Source of the DNA: Hymenobacter sp.
GTDB taxonomy: Bacteria > Bacteroidota > Bacteroidia > Cytophagales > Hymenobacteraceae
Assembly (NCBI GenBank): GCA_028288445.1
Contig: JAQBNT010000108.1
Location: forward strand, 1-35,270
Reading direction: 5' to 3'
DNA length: 35,270 nt
The notes beneath the pieces are model-generated. The model saw only the letters and a list, made by a program, of their open reading frames with translations, was not told the origin of the DNA and ran no database searches. Numbering within the stretch: position 1 is the stretch's first letter; the number at the start of each line of letters is the position of its first letter. Both the position numbers and the translations under genes were made by a program. Of this stretch, positions 16,593 through 23,650 are shown one piece after another.

Positions 16593-16978
16593 GCCTCATA
16601 AAACTCCAGCGGCAACCCATCAGGGTCCGAAAAAAAGGTGAAGCGGCGGCCGGTGAATTCATCCACGCGAATGGGCTCGCAGGGCACGCCGTGCGCCTCC
16701 AGGTGCCGGATGGCGGCGGCCATGTCGGGCACGGCGAAGGCGAGGTGGCGCAGGCCGGCGGCTTCGGGGTAGCTGGGGCGCGGCGGCGGGCTGGGGAAGG
16801 AGAATAACTCGATGAGGTACTGCCCGTTGATGCCTAAGTCCAGCTTGTGGGAATCGCGCGCCGCGCGGTAGGTTTCGGCCAGAATTTCCAGCCCGATTAT
16901 CTCCGTGTAGAAGTGCTTTGAGACTTCGTAATTGGAAACGATGAGGGCGACGTGGTGCAGGCCGAGGAGTGCGGGCAT
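16589..16978 (-). CDS. VOC family (glyoxalase-like) protein
   Basis: 129 residues from the ATG at 16978. Paired beta-alpha-beta-beta-beta modules: LLGLHHVALIVSNYEVSKHF and GLRHLAFAVPDMAAAIRHLE. Likely metal ligands are His8 or His9, Glu57 (YLIELFSF), His78 and Glu125 (PLEFYEA). It resembles the YaeR/SMU1112c-type small VOC proteins that are single-domain dimers; the substrate is unknown. The last residues and stop codon lie in the GTAGAGACGC palindrome, so the present C-terminus was probably set by that insertion. Confidence 0.9.
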   Translation of the reverse strand: MPALLGLHHVALIVSNYEVSKHFYTEIIGLEILAETYRAARDSHKLDLGINGQYLIELFSFPSPPPRPSYPEAAGLRHLAFAVPDMAAAIRHLEAHGVPCEPIRVDEFTGRRFTFFSDPDGLPLEFYEA

Positions 16979-17096
16979 GAGCTAAAGAAGCTGTTTCGGA
17001 AAGAGGCAGCCGAGAGCAAAACAGAAAAGACTCCCACAAAAGCGGGAAATCTGAGGGGTGCCCCATCTGCTTTCCCTCCCTCATGGCCGTCCTGAG

Positions 17097-17104
17097 CAAA
17101 GGTA
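17097..17104 (-). promoter_or_regulatory. Possible -7 box for the VOC gene
   Basis: TACCTTTG on the minus strand is an exact TAnnTTTG match about 120 nt before the VOC start. It is preceded by TAATTA but has no clear -33 TTG. Low certainty. Confidence 0.33.
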
Positions 17105-17291
17105 TAATTACCCGTTGGCTCCTGCCTTGCCTGCCCGCCCGAACGGCTGCCCCGGCTGAGAAAGGGGGACTCGCCGCTGCACCCGCAAAACGGGCGGGCC
17201 CTGCATTGGCGAACCTTTGCCGTGCGGCCACGGCGTAAAACGGCCCCTCCCAAGACTTCCTGGACAGGTGCAATGAACCGGGGACGGCGCG

Positions 17292-17415
17292 CTTGTAGCA
17301 TGTAGACAAAGAATATTTTGCCGTGCTACAACGCTTGTTACATTCTTTTTTATTTTTTGAACGATGTAACAAGCGTTGTAGCACGGCAAAATATTCTTTG
17401 TCTACATGCTACAAG
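17292..17415. repeat. Perfect 52-bp inverted repeat with 20-nt loop
   Basis: Arms 17292-17343 and 17364-17415 are exact complements over all 52 bases; the loop (17344-17363) is T-rich. Each arm itself contains an 8-bp inverted repeat (TTGTAGCA ... TGCTACAA), so the element is nested. The arms are much AT-richer than the genome around them. No flanking duplication and no transposase are seen. It lies between the nitroreductase and VOC genes. Confidence 0.95.
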
Positions 17416-17528
17416 CCGCCCGGCTACTATAGCATTTTCTACTTTCTGAACAGCCTTAAAGTATTGGTCGTTGGACTTCACTTAACCGTCAGGCGGAGCA
17501 GGAACCTGACGGTCGCCTCACGTAGTGC

Positions 17529-18122
17529 CTACTCGCTCACCCAACGGGTTTTGTCCTGCACCGGTCCGCGGTGGCCGGGCGATGAGGGCACTTCGATGTA
17601 GCCCAGCTGGAAAAAGCCCAGCAGCCGGTCGTCGGGTCCGAGGCCGAAAAACGCCTTGGCTTCCTCCGTGTAGGTGATGCCGCCGCTGCTCCAGTAGCCG
17701 CCCAGGCCGTAGGCGTGGGCCGAGAGGTGCAGGTTTTGCACGGCGCAGGCCACGGCTTCAATTTCCTCGATTTCGGGCAGGCGCGGCTCGGTGCGCTTCA
17801 TGGCAATGGCGATGACGTGCGAGCACTGCGGCGGGTTGTTGCGCAGGTTGGCATGCTTGCCGGCTTTGTAGGCCGGGCCGGCCGTTTTCTCATACAAATC
17901 GGCCTGAAACACCGCCAGCTTTTCGAGCCCCGCGCCCGTGAACACGGTGAAGCGCCAGGGCTCGGTTTGCTTGTGGCTGGGGGCCCAGTTGGCGTTTTCA
18001 AGCAGCTGCCAGATGGTGGAGTCGGGGATAATCCGGCCGGGCGCGAACTGCGGGATGAACGTGCTGCGCCGCGTGCGGATAAGGGTGTTGATTTGCTCGG
18101 TATCGAAGAGGGGAGAGGTCAT
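17529..18122 (-). CDS. Nitroreductase family protein
   Basis: 197 residues from the ATG at 18122. The FMN phosphate-binding start IRTRRSTF (15-22) is followed by WAPSHKQTEPWRFTVF, with the ENANWAPS-type loop of the family. The mid-region VACAVQNLHLSAHAYGLGGYWSSGG (in pieces AVQNLHLSAHAYGLGG and YWSSGG) and the C-terminal LLGFFQLGYIEVP complete the fold. Acts as an FMN-dependent NAD(P)H oxidoreductase on nitro, quinone or enone substrates; the natural substrate is unknown. It ends just beside the repeat-rich spacer. The lipoprotein GH13 gene lies upstream on the same strand with a 141-nt gap. Confidence 0.92.
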   Translation of the reverse strand: MTSPLFDTEQINTLIRTRRSTFIPQFAPGRIIPDSTIWQLLENANWAPSHKQTEPWRFTVFTGAGLEKLAVFQADLYEKTAGPAYKAGKHANLRNNPPQCSHVIAIAMKRTEPRLPEIEEIEAVACAVQNLHLSAHAYGLGGYWSSGGITYTEEAKAFFGLGPDDRLLGFFQLGYIEVPSSPGHRGPVQDKTRWVSE

Positions 18123-18263
18123 GGTGCAGAATGCATTGGGGAAATAAAACCTGTGTCGCGGCCACGAAAACGGCCGTATAGGTCATTAGGCAGACGCTCA
18201 GCCGGGCCCGATACTTTGCTTACCCAACCAAGCCACCATAGGTTTTGATTGGCCCATGCCAGC

Positions 18264-19712
18264 TCATTCAATAATTCGGATTGTCCAGCCGTGTGGGTGT
18301 ACCGATACTGGAGCAGCGCTAAGCGGCAGCGCTCCGGCCTTTGAAAAGACTCCCCGCCACGCCTGCGCCGGGCCGGCCGGCAGCGCCACCGCCCGGGGCG
18401 AATCGCCGAGATTGACAGCCACAAAAACCTTCGCTGCCTCTTTTTGCCGGACGAAAGCAACGCACTGCTCCGGTGCCGGCAGCAGCTGGAAGGACGCCTG
18501 AGCATCGAAATTGCGCAGCGCCGGATGACGTTGTTTCAGGCCAATCAGCATCATGTAGAAACCCTGGTAGCCATAATTGCCCCACGGAATGGTATCCTTA
18601 TCAAAAAAGCGCAGCCGCTTCTTCATCCCTGCTTCCTGACCGTTATACAGCATTGGGATGCCAGGCCAGAGCATGGTGAGCACGGCTTCGGGCTGGGCAT
18701 TTTTGCCCAGGCGCTCGTACTCGCTGCCGTCCCAGGCGTTGATGTCGTGGGTGCTGGTGAAGGTCATTAGGTTCACGCCGGCGGGGTATAATTTCCGCTC
18801 GGCGGCCCAATAGTGGGCCAGCGCGGTAGTGGGCTTTTGGTGGCGGCCCAGGCTGTCGAGCAGGCCGTGCAGGCGCAGGGCGTAGGTGGCATCGAAGGCC
18901 TTTTCGAGCAGGCGGGTATCGGGGTCGAATTCCTTGCGCGAGATGAACGTAGGCGGGAACAATTCGTCCCACTCGGCCAGCATGAAAACGGGCTTTATCT
19001 TTTCCAGCTCAGCCCGCGTGGTATTCCAGAAATCGGTGGGCACCAGCCCGGCCACGTCGCAGCGGAAGCCGTCGAGGCCGGCCGTGCGCACCCAGTAGGC
19101 CATGGTTTCGGTCATGTATTGGCGCAGGGCGGGCTTGGAGTAATCAAGGTCGATAACGTCCTGCCAGTCGGCCACGGGCGGGCGGAAGTGCCCGAGGCTG
19201 TCGCGGGTGTACCAGTCGGGGTGCTCGGTGGTGAGGTTGCTGTCCCAGGCCGTGTGGTTGGCCACCCAGTCCAGAATAACGTGCATGCCGAGCCGGTGGG
19301 CGGTGTTTACGTAATGCTGCAAATCGGCCAGCGTACCCAGGTCCGGGTTCACGGCGCGGTAATCGCGCACCGAGTAGGCGCTGCCCAGCGTGCCCTTGCG
19401 GTGGCTACGGCCGATGGGGTTGATGGGCATCAGCCAGAGAATGCCCACGCCCATTCGCTGCAAGCGCGGCAGGTCCGCCTCGGCCGCCCGGAAGGTGCCC
19501 TGCGGCGTGTACTGCCGCACATTCACCTGGTAGATGGTGGCGTGGCGCGCCCACTCCGGATGCCGGACGGTGAACGCGGCCGAATCGGGCGCGGCGGGCG
19601 GGGCGGCCGTTTCCGTTTCGGGTTTCGACCTGGTGCCGGATTGGCAGGCCCCCAGCAGCAGCAGGGGCAAGAGCAGCGCCCGTAGCGGGCGAAAAGGGGC
19701 AGGGTAGGGCAT
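18264..19712 (-). CDS. GH13 alpha-amylase family lipoprotein
   Basis: 482 residues from the ATG at 19712. The lipoprotein signal (RALLLPLLLLGACQSG) puts the acylated Cys at 23, so the enzyme is membrane anchored in the periplasm or at the surface. Catalytic residues: Asp219 (GFRCDVAG), Glu247 (MLAEWDE) and Asp323 (TSTHD; the paralogue has TSNHD). LDWVANHT is at 147-154. Closely similar along its length to the cytoplasmic enzyme at 15088-16431 (shared LWLMP.[HN]PIG, AGLVPTDFW, KPVFMLAEWDEL, FD.DTRLLEKAF). Together they suggest extracytoplasmic then intracellular breakdown of alpha-glucans. No SusC/D genes are nearby, so uptake is unexplained here. Confidence 0.92.
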   Translation of the reverse strand: MPYPAPFRPLRALLLPLLLLGACQSGTRSKPETETAAPPAAPDSAAFTVRHPEWARHATIYQVNVRQYTPQGTFRAAEADLPRLQRMGVGILWLMPINPIGRSHRKGTLGSAYSVRDYRAVNPDLGTLADLQHYVNTAHRLGMHVILDWVANHTAWDSNLTTEHPDWYTRDSLGHFRPPVADWQDVIDLDYSKPALRQYMTETMAYWVRTAGLDGFRCDVAGLVPTDFWNTTRAELEKIKPVFMLAEWDELFPPTFISRKEFDPDTRLLEKAFDATYALRLHGLLDSLGRHQKPTTALAHYWAAERKLYPAGVNLMTFTSTHDINAWDGSEYERLGKNAQPEAVLTMLWPGIPMLYNGQEAGMKKRLRFFDKDTIPWGNYGYQGFYMMLIGLKQRHPALRNFDAQASFQLLPAPEQCVAFVRQKEAAKVFVAVNLGDSPRAVALPAGPAQAWRGVFSKAGALPLSAAPVSVHPHGWTIRIIE

Positions 19713-19778
19713 GGCGCAAGGAAGGGAGCGGGACGATTATGCGGACTGTCAAGTGGCAATGGCCGCCATTCTCAACAC

Positions 19779-19844
19779 GGCCGTCCTGCCGAGCGCAGCG
19801 ACGCATCAAGGTGAAGATGCTTCGCTGCGCTCGGCAGGACGGCC
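19779..19844. repeat. Compact palindromic repeat (CCTGCCGAGCGCAGCGA..GCATC)
   Basis: Arms 19779-19807 and 19816-19844, 28 of 29 positions complementary, 8-nt loop. It shares GAGCGCAGCGAAGCATC with the longer dispersed palindromes, but the outer end is GGCCGTCCTGCC, a second subtype. It lies in the divergent gap between the GH13 lipoprotein and YncE-like genes. Confidence 0.85.
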
Positions 19845-19930
19845 TGTTTTCGCTTCAACACTGCCTTCAGCCCAGCTACAGAATCGGCCGCGACCTTCGC
19901 CGCATCGGTTTCATCCAAAGCCCTTCCCCT

Positions 19931-20956
19931 GTGAAAAACCTGCTGCTGGCCGCGCCCCTGGCCCTGACGTTCTGCGGCCCCGCCGCCCTCGCTCAAACCG
20001 CGCCCTACCGTTTGCTCAATACCATCGCCATCGGCGGCGAGGGCGGCTGGGACTACCTGAAAGTAGACCCCGCCGGCGAGCGCCTCTACGTGTCGCACGG
20101 CACGCGGGTGGAAGTGGTCGATTTGAAGACCCGCCAGGTCGTCGGCACCATCCTGAATACGCCGGGGGTGCACGGCATTGAAGTGGTGCCGGGTGCCAAT
20201 CGCGGCTACATCACCTGCGGGCGCAACAGCACCTGCGTGGTGTTCGATGTGAAAACCCTGAAGCCCATCGGCGCGCCCATTCCCACCGGCCCCAAGCCCG
20301 ATGCGCTGCTCTACGATGCCTTCTCAAAGCGGGTATTCATCTTCAGCAACGACGGCGGCAAAAGCACCGTGCTCGATGCCAAAACCGGCACCGTAGTGGG
20401 CACCGCCGAGCTGGGCGGCGACGTGGAGGAAGGCGTGAGCGACGGCCACGGCACCATCTTCGTCAACCTCGAAAACAAGAGCGAAATCGTGGCCTTCGAT
20501 GCCAAAACGCTGGCCGTACGCACCCGCTTTCCGCTGGCTCCCGGCGAAGAGCCCACCGGCCTGGCCTACGATGCCAAAACCAACCGCCTCTTCAGCGGCT
20601 GCGCCAACGAAAAGCTGGTGGTGACCGACAGCAAAACCGGCCGCCAAATCGCCGTGCTGCCCACCGCCAAGGGTACCGACGGCACGGTGTTCGACCCCGC
20701 CACGCGCAACGTCATCACCTCCAACGGCTCGGGCACCTTCACCGTCATTCACGAAGACGCGCCCGGCAAGTTCTCGGTGGTAGCCAGCGTACCCACCGCC
20801 CGCGGGGCCCGCACCATGACCCTCGACCCGAAAACCGGCCACCTCTTCACCGTCACGGCCGACTACGGCCCCACGCCGGCCCCCACTACCGAAAACCCCC
20901 GCCCCCGGCCTGGCATCGTGCCCGGCACTTTTCGCGTGCTGGAGTTTGGGCGGTAG
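19931..20956 (+). CDS. Secreted YncE-type beta-propeller protein
   Basis: 341 residues from the GTG at 19931. The longer open frame upstream reads through the palindromic repeat and is rejected. Signal peptide MKNLLLAAPLALTFCGPAAL then AQ. The rest consists of repeated ~40-residue blades: GEGGWDYLKVDPAGERLYVS, VEVVDLKTRQVVGTI, TCVVFDVKTLKPIG, STVLDAKTGTVVG, IVAFDAKTLAVRT, LVVTDSKTGRQIAVL. This is the YncE/cytochrome-D1-like seven-bladed propeller plan. Likely periplasmic binding or scaffold; no catalytic motif is evident. Confidence 0.88.
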   Translation: MKNLLLAAPLALTFCGPAALAQTAPYRLLNTIAIGGEGGWDYLKVDPAGERLYVSHGTRVEVVDLKTRQVVGTILNTPGVHGIEVVPGANRGYITCGRNSTCVVFDVKTLKPIGAPIPTGPKPDALLYDAFSKRVFIFSNDGGKSTVLDAKTGTVVGTAELGGDVEEGVSDGHGTIFVNLENKSEIVAFDAKTLAVRTRFPLAPGEEPTGLAYDAKTNRLFSGCANEKLVVTDSKTGRQIAVLPTAKGTDGTVFDPATRNVITSNGSGTFTVIHEDAPGKFSVVASVPTARGARTMTLDPKTGHLFTVTADYGPTPAPTTENPRPRPGIVPGTFRVLEFGR

Positions 20957-20982
20957 GAGGGGAGGAACAGAAGGGAGTTGCC

Positions 20983-21083
20983 CGTCATGCTAAGCGCAGC
21001 GAAGCATCTTTACCGCAATAGTAATTCCCATCGACAGGATTAGTGACTGCGGTAGAGATGCTTCGGCTCCGCTTAGCATGACG
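20983..21083. repeat. Palindromic dispersed repeat (GTCATGCTAAGC family)
   Basis: Arms 20983-21017 and 21048-21083, core GCGCAGCGAAGCATCTTTAC on the left. Same family and size as 7614-7720 and 25260-25367. It lies between the YncE-like gene and the first PAP2 gene, both on the plus strand. Confidence 0.88.
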
Positions 21084-21141
21084 TTCTGGTTTTCGTTGAA
21101 CCCGTAGTCCACCATTCACCAATCCCAAACAAACCCGCTGC

Positions 21142-21885
21142 ATGTTTGCCACGCTCTGGCCGCGCCTGCGCTACGCCCTGCGCATCCACAAAATGCTGTT
21201 GCTGGCCCTGCTGGCCGGCCTGGTGCTGCCGTGGGTGGTGTTCGTGAACGTGGCCGAGGACATCTGGGAGCACGGCGGTTTCATCGGCGACAAGCAGATT
21301 CTGGAGTTGCTGCACGCCCACGCCACGCCGGGGCAGGACAAGCTGGCGCTGGCCCTCACCGCCGCCGGCGACCCACTGCCGATGGGGATTCTGGCGGTGC
21401 TTATCACGCTGGGGCTGGCCGGGTGGGGCACCCGGCGGCAGGCGTGGTTTTTTGGGCTGTCGGTGGGCGGAGCCATGGCCCTGAATGTGCTGGTAAAGGC
21501 GCTGTTTGCCCGGCCCCGCCCCGCGTTGTGGCTGAGCCTGAAGCCGGCCTTTTACTACAGCTTCCCGAGCGGGCACGCCATGGGCGCGGCGGCCGTGGCC
21601 ACGGCCCTGGGCTTCCTGCTGTGGCAGCATCGCGGCCACTGGCTGGCCTGGGTGCTGGGGCCGCTGTTTGCCCTGGCCGTGGGCTGGAGCCGCATGTACC
21701 TGGGCGTGCATTACCCCTCCGATGTGCTGGCCGGCTGGACGGGCGCGGTGGGCTGGGTGGCGGGCCTGCACCTGCTGTTTTCGCCCAAGTTTCACGAGCT
21801 GCGGCGGTTCTGGCGCGAGGCCCTGCACCGGCGGCTGCCCACCCTTGTATCGCCGCCCAATGAAACCCGGCCGGCCACGGCATAG
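21142..21885 (+). CDS. PAP2 family membrane phosphatase (first of tandem pair)
   Basis: 247 residues from the ATG at 21142. The three-part phosphatase signature is complete: KALFARPRP (Lys119 to Pro125), FPSGHAM with PSGH at 142-145, and SRMYLGVHYPSDVLAG with Arg184, His190 and Asp194. About six hydrophobic helices, consistent with a polytopic enzyme whose active site faces the periplasm. PAP2 enzymes dephosphorylate phosphatidate, undecaprenyl diphosphate or sugar phosphates; which one cannot be told. A paralogue starts 44 nt after the stop, so the two are likely cotranscribed. Confidence 0.92.
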   Translation: MFATLWPRLRYALRIHKMLLLALLAGLVLPWVVFVNVAEDIWEHGGFIGDKQILELLHAHATPGQDKLALALTAAGDPLPMGILAVLITLGLAGWGTRRQAWFFGLSVGGAMALNVLVKALFARPRPALWLSLKPAFYYSFPSGHAMGAAAVATALGFLLWQHRGHWLAWVLGPLFALAVGWSRMYLGVHYPSDVLAGWTGAVGWVAGLHLLFSPKFHELRRFWREALHRRLPTLVSPPNETRPATA

Positions 21886-21929
21886 CAAGTCGCGTCGTTA
21901 CTTGCCGGCGCTTTACCTCCGGCCTCGCT

Positions 21930-22592
21930 ATGCTCTCGTCTCCGCATTCTGTTTCCAGCCCAGCGCCGCCCAGCGCGTTGCGGCTGGTTTTGCTGCTTTC
22001 GGCCGGAATCTTTGGCTGGCTGGCCTGGGCGGTGGTGCGCGCGCGCGGCCTGCCCTGGGATGTCCCCATTCTCGAATTCTGGCACCGCCACGCCACAGCA
22101 GGGCTCGATAGTGCGGCCGTGTTTCTCACCATCGTGGGCAATACCTGGCCGATGGTGGGCCTCGGGGGGCTGGTGTGGCTGGGGCTGCTGCGGCGGCGGC
22201 AGTGGCGGGCGGCGTGGGTATGGTTTGCGGCGGTGGGCGGGTCGATGCTGCTCACGCAAATCATCAAGCCGCTGGTGGCGCGGCCCCGGCCGCTGCTCTG
22301 GGCCAGTATTCGCCCCGAGCACACGCTCAGCTTCCCGAGCGGGCACGCCATGGATACGGCGGCCATTGCCACGGCGCTGGTGCTGCTGTGCTGGGGAAAT
22401 CGGGCGCGGGGTTGGGCGTGGCTGATGCCGTTGTTTGCGCTGGCCGTGGGCTGGGCGCGCATATACCTGGGTGTGCACAACCCGTCGGATGTGCTGGCGG
22501 GCTGGGCGGCGGCCGTGGCCTGGGTGGTGCTGGTGCACCTGGCGGCGCGGCGCTTGGGTACCGAAAACTCAGGTTGCACGATAGCCGCGTAG
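21930..22592 (+). CDS. PAP2 family membrane phosphatase (second of tandem pair)
   Basis: 220 residues from the ATG at 21930. Signature intact: Lys113 in IIKPLVARPRP, PSGH at 136-139, and ARIYLGVHNPSDVLAG with Arg177, His183 and Asp187. It shares motifs and overall plan with the upstream gene (FALAVGW, GVH.PSDVLAGW), pointing to an old tandem duplication; the N-terminal region differs. The 3' end (GCCGCGTAG, stop at 22590) falls in a copy of the AGCCGCGTAGCGG repeat found in the terminator just downstream. Confidence 0.92.
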   Translation: MLSSPHSVSSPAPPSALRLVLLLSAGIFGWLAWAVVRARGLPWDVPILEFWHRHATAGLDSAAVFLTIVGNTWPMVGLGGLVWLGLLRRRQWRAAWVWFAAVGGSMLLTQIIKPLVARPRPLLWASIRPEHTLSFPSGHAMDTAAIATALVLLCWGNRARGWAWLMPLFALAVGWARIYLGVHNPSDVLAGWAAAVAWVVLVHLAARRLGTENSGCTIAA

Positions 22593-22686
22593 CGGCGGCA
22601 GGTTTGTAAAAACCGAATGTATGGATGCTCAAAGCCGCGTAGCGGTGGCAGAAACGCTTGGGAATCTGTCACCGCTACGCGGCTTT
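22583..22686. repeat. AGCCGCGTAGCGG repeat pair with hairpin terminator
   Basis: AGCCGCGTAGCGGCGGCAG at 22583-22601 overlaps the PAP2 stop. A second copy with its inverted partner forms a 17-bp perfect stem (22631-22647 and 22670-22686), extendable by GGCAGA/TCTGTC pairing, and ends in CTTTTTCG on the plus strand. The second unit works as a terminator for the PAP2 pair; the sequence is also a dispersed repeat type distinct from the GTCATG family. Confidence 0.82.
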
Positions 22687-22781
22687 TTCGTTCGAAATCC
22701 TGGTCGAGCTACAACCCTTCCGCCGCGCTGCGGCTACTCGCAACGTGTATCAAACCAAGTTGAGGCGCTGCAAACTGCGGG

Positions 22782-23318
22782 CTAGCTTTTGGTGGGCGCA
22801 TCCGCCTCAAACCACACGCAGGGCAGGCCTTCCACCAGAAACTCCGGCCCCTCGCGCAGGCCGATTTTGGTGAGGATGCGGCGCGAAGCCACGTTGTGCG
22901 TGTCGGCGTAGGCGCAGATGCGGGGCAGGTACAGCCCCTCAAACCCATAATCCAGCCAGGCACGGGCCGCTTCAAAGCCGTAGCCCTGCCCCCAGAACTG
23001 CGGCAGAAACCGGTAGCCCAGGTCGTAGAAATCGCGCTGGCCGTTGATGGGGCCGGCCACCAGCTTCAGCCCGGCCCAGCCCATAAACTCGCCGGTTTCG
23101 CGCCGCACCACGGCCCAGCGGCCAATGCCAGCCGTGGCGTACTGCTCCTGAATGTAGCGAATCATGGCCAGGCTCTGGGCCGGCTCGCTCACCATGTGCC
23201 CGCCGATGCCGCCGAGGTAGCGGTGCACGGCCGGGTCGGAATCGAGGGCGAACATGCCGGCCGTATCGGCATCGGTGAGGGGGCGGAAATGTAGGCGGGC
23301 GCTATCGAAAGGCAGCAT
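22782..23318 (-). CDS. GNAT family N-acetyltransferase (RimJ/RimL-like)
   Basis: 178 residues from the ATG at 23318. Opening SARLHFRPLTDADTAGMFAL and the acetyl-CoA loop in FLPQFWGQGYGFEAARAWLD (Q-x-x-G-x-G form) mark the RimJ/RimL-like group (Acetyltransf_3). The ending ICAYADTHNVASRRILTKIG is the standard final strand-helix with the conserved N..S pair. Likely acetylates a protein N-terminus or small amine; the target is not predictable. TAACTTCG, one base off the -7 consensus, lies about 30 nt upstream on its strand. Confidence 0.92.
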   Translation of the reverse strand: MLPFDSARLHFRPLTDADTAGMFALDSDPAVHRYLGGIGGHMVSEPAQSLAMIRYIQEQYATAGIGRWAVVRRETGEFMGWAGLKLVAGPINGQRDFYDLGYRFLPQFWGQGYGFEAARAWLDYGFEGLYLPRICAYADTHNVASRRILTKIGLREGPEFLVEGLPCVWFEADAPTKS

Positions 23319-23650
23319 AGGAGTTAGGACAGGAGCAGCGAAGTTACTGCGGCAGCATCAGCCGCTGGCGCGGGGCGGTGGTTGCGGCCCCGCACCCGCC
23401 GGGGCGGCCGGGGAGCGGGTCGGTTACATCACCAATGCCGGGGGCGTTGCCAAACCAGCGGCCCGGCTGCGTACCTTTAGCGCTTCAAAGTAAATGACAA
23501 GCCGGCAAGCTACGGCCCCGCTTACCAGCCCATCGGGCGCATTTCCCCGGTATCCACAGCCGGGCTATTTGCAGCCCAGGTACGTGTTGTTCAAGTGTTC
23601 TGGTCTTCCCTCAGAGCTTTTTCTGTGATAGGACTTAGTATTTCTGCACC
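23319..23650. promoter_or_regulatory. 332-nt divergent spacer before the NYN gene
   Basis: No gene seen. TACCTTTA at 23472-23479 is one base off the Bacteroidota -7 box, with a TTG about 22 nt upstream, and would give a ~170-nt leader for the NYN gene. The first half is GC-rich with no recognised motif, the last 60 nt are AT-richer. Confidence 0.35.

Larger units (their letters stand above)
16979..17528. other. 550-nt gene-free, repeat-rich spacer
   Basis: No convincing gene: the open frames here lie across the palindromes. It holds a possible minus-strand -7 box (17097-17104), ~180 nt of GC-rich sequence without recognised structure (17110-17290), the 52-bp perfect inverted repeat (17292-17415), a short AT-rich stretch, and a small 9-bp inverted repeat, ACCGTCAGG-N11-CCTGACGGT (17485-17513), just past the nitroreductase stop. 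Confidence 0.7.

Noticed and set aside
17060..17290. Possible TPP-type riboswitch (GGCTGAGA at about 17152)
   Set aside because: Only the CTGAGA piece is present; the ACCTGA and CGNAGGGA parts are not found at the right places and no thiamine gene is near.
17292..17415. Insertion sequence or CRISPR unit
   Set aside because: No transposase, no target-site duplication, and only one pair of arms without spacer series.
19739..19930. N-terminal extension of the YncE-like protein
   Set aside because: The extension translates the palindromic repeat and precedes a clean signal peptide that starts at 19931.
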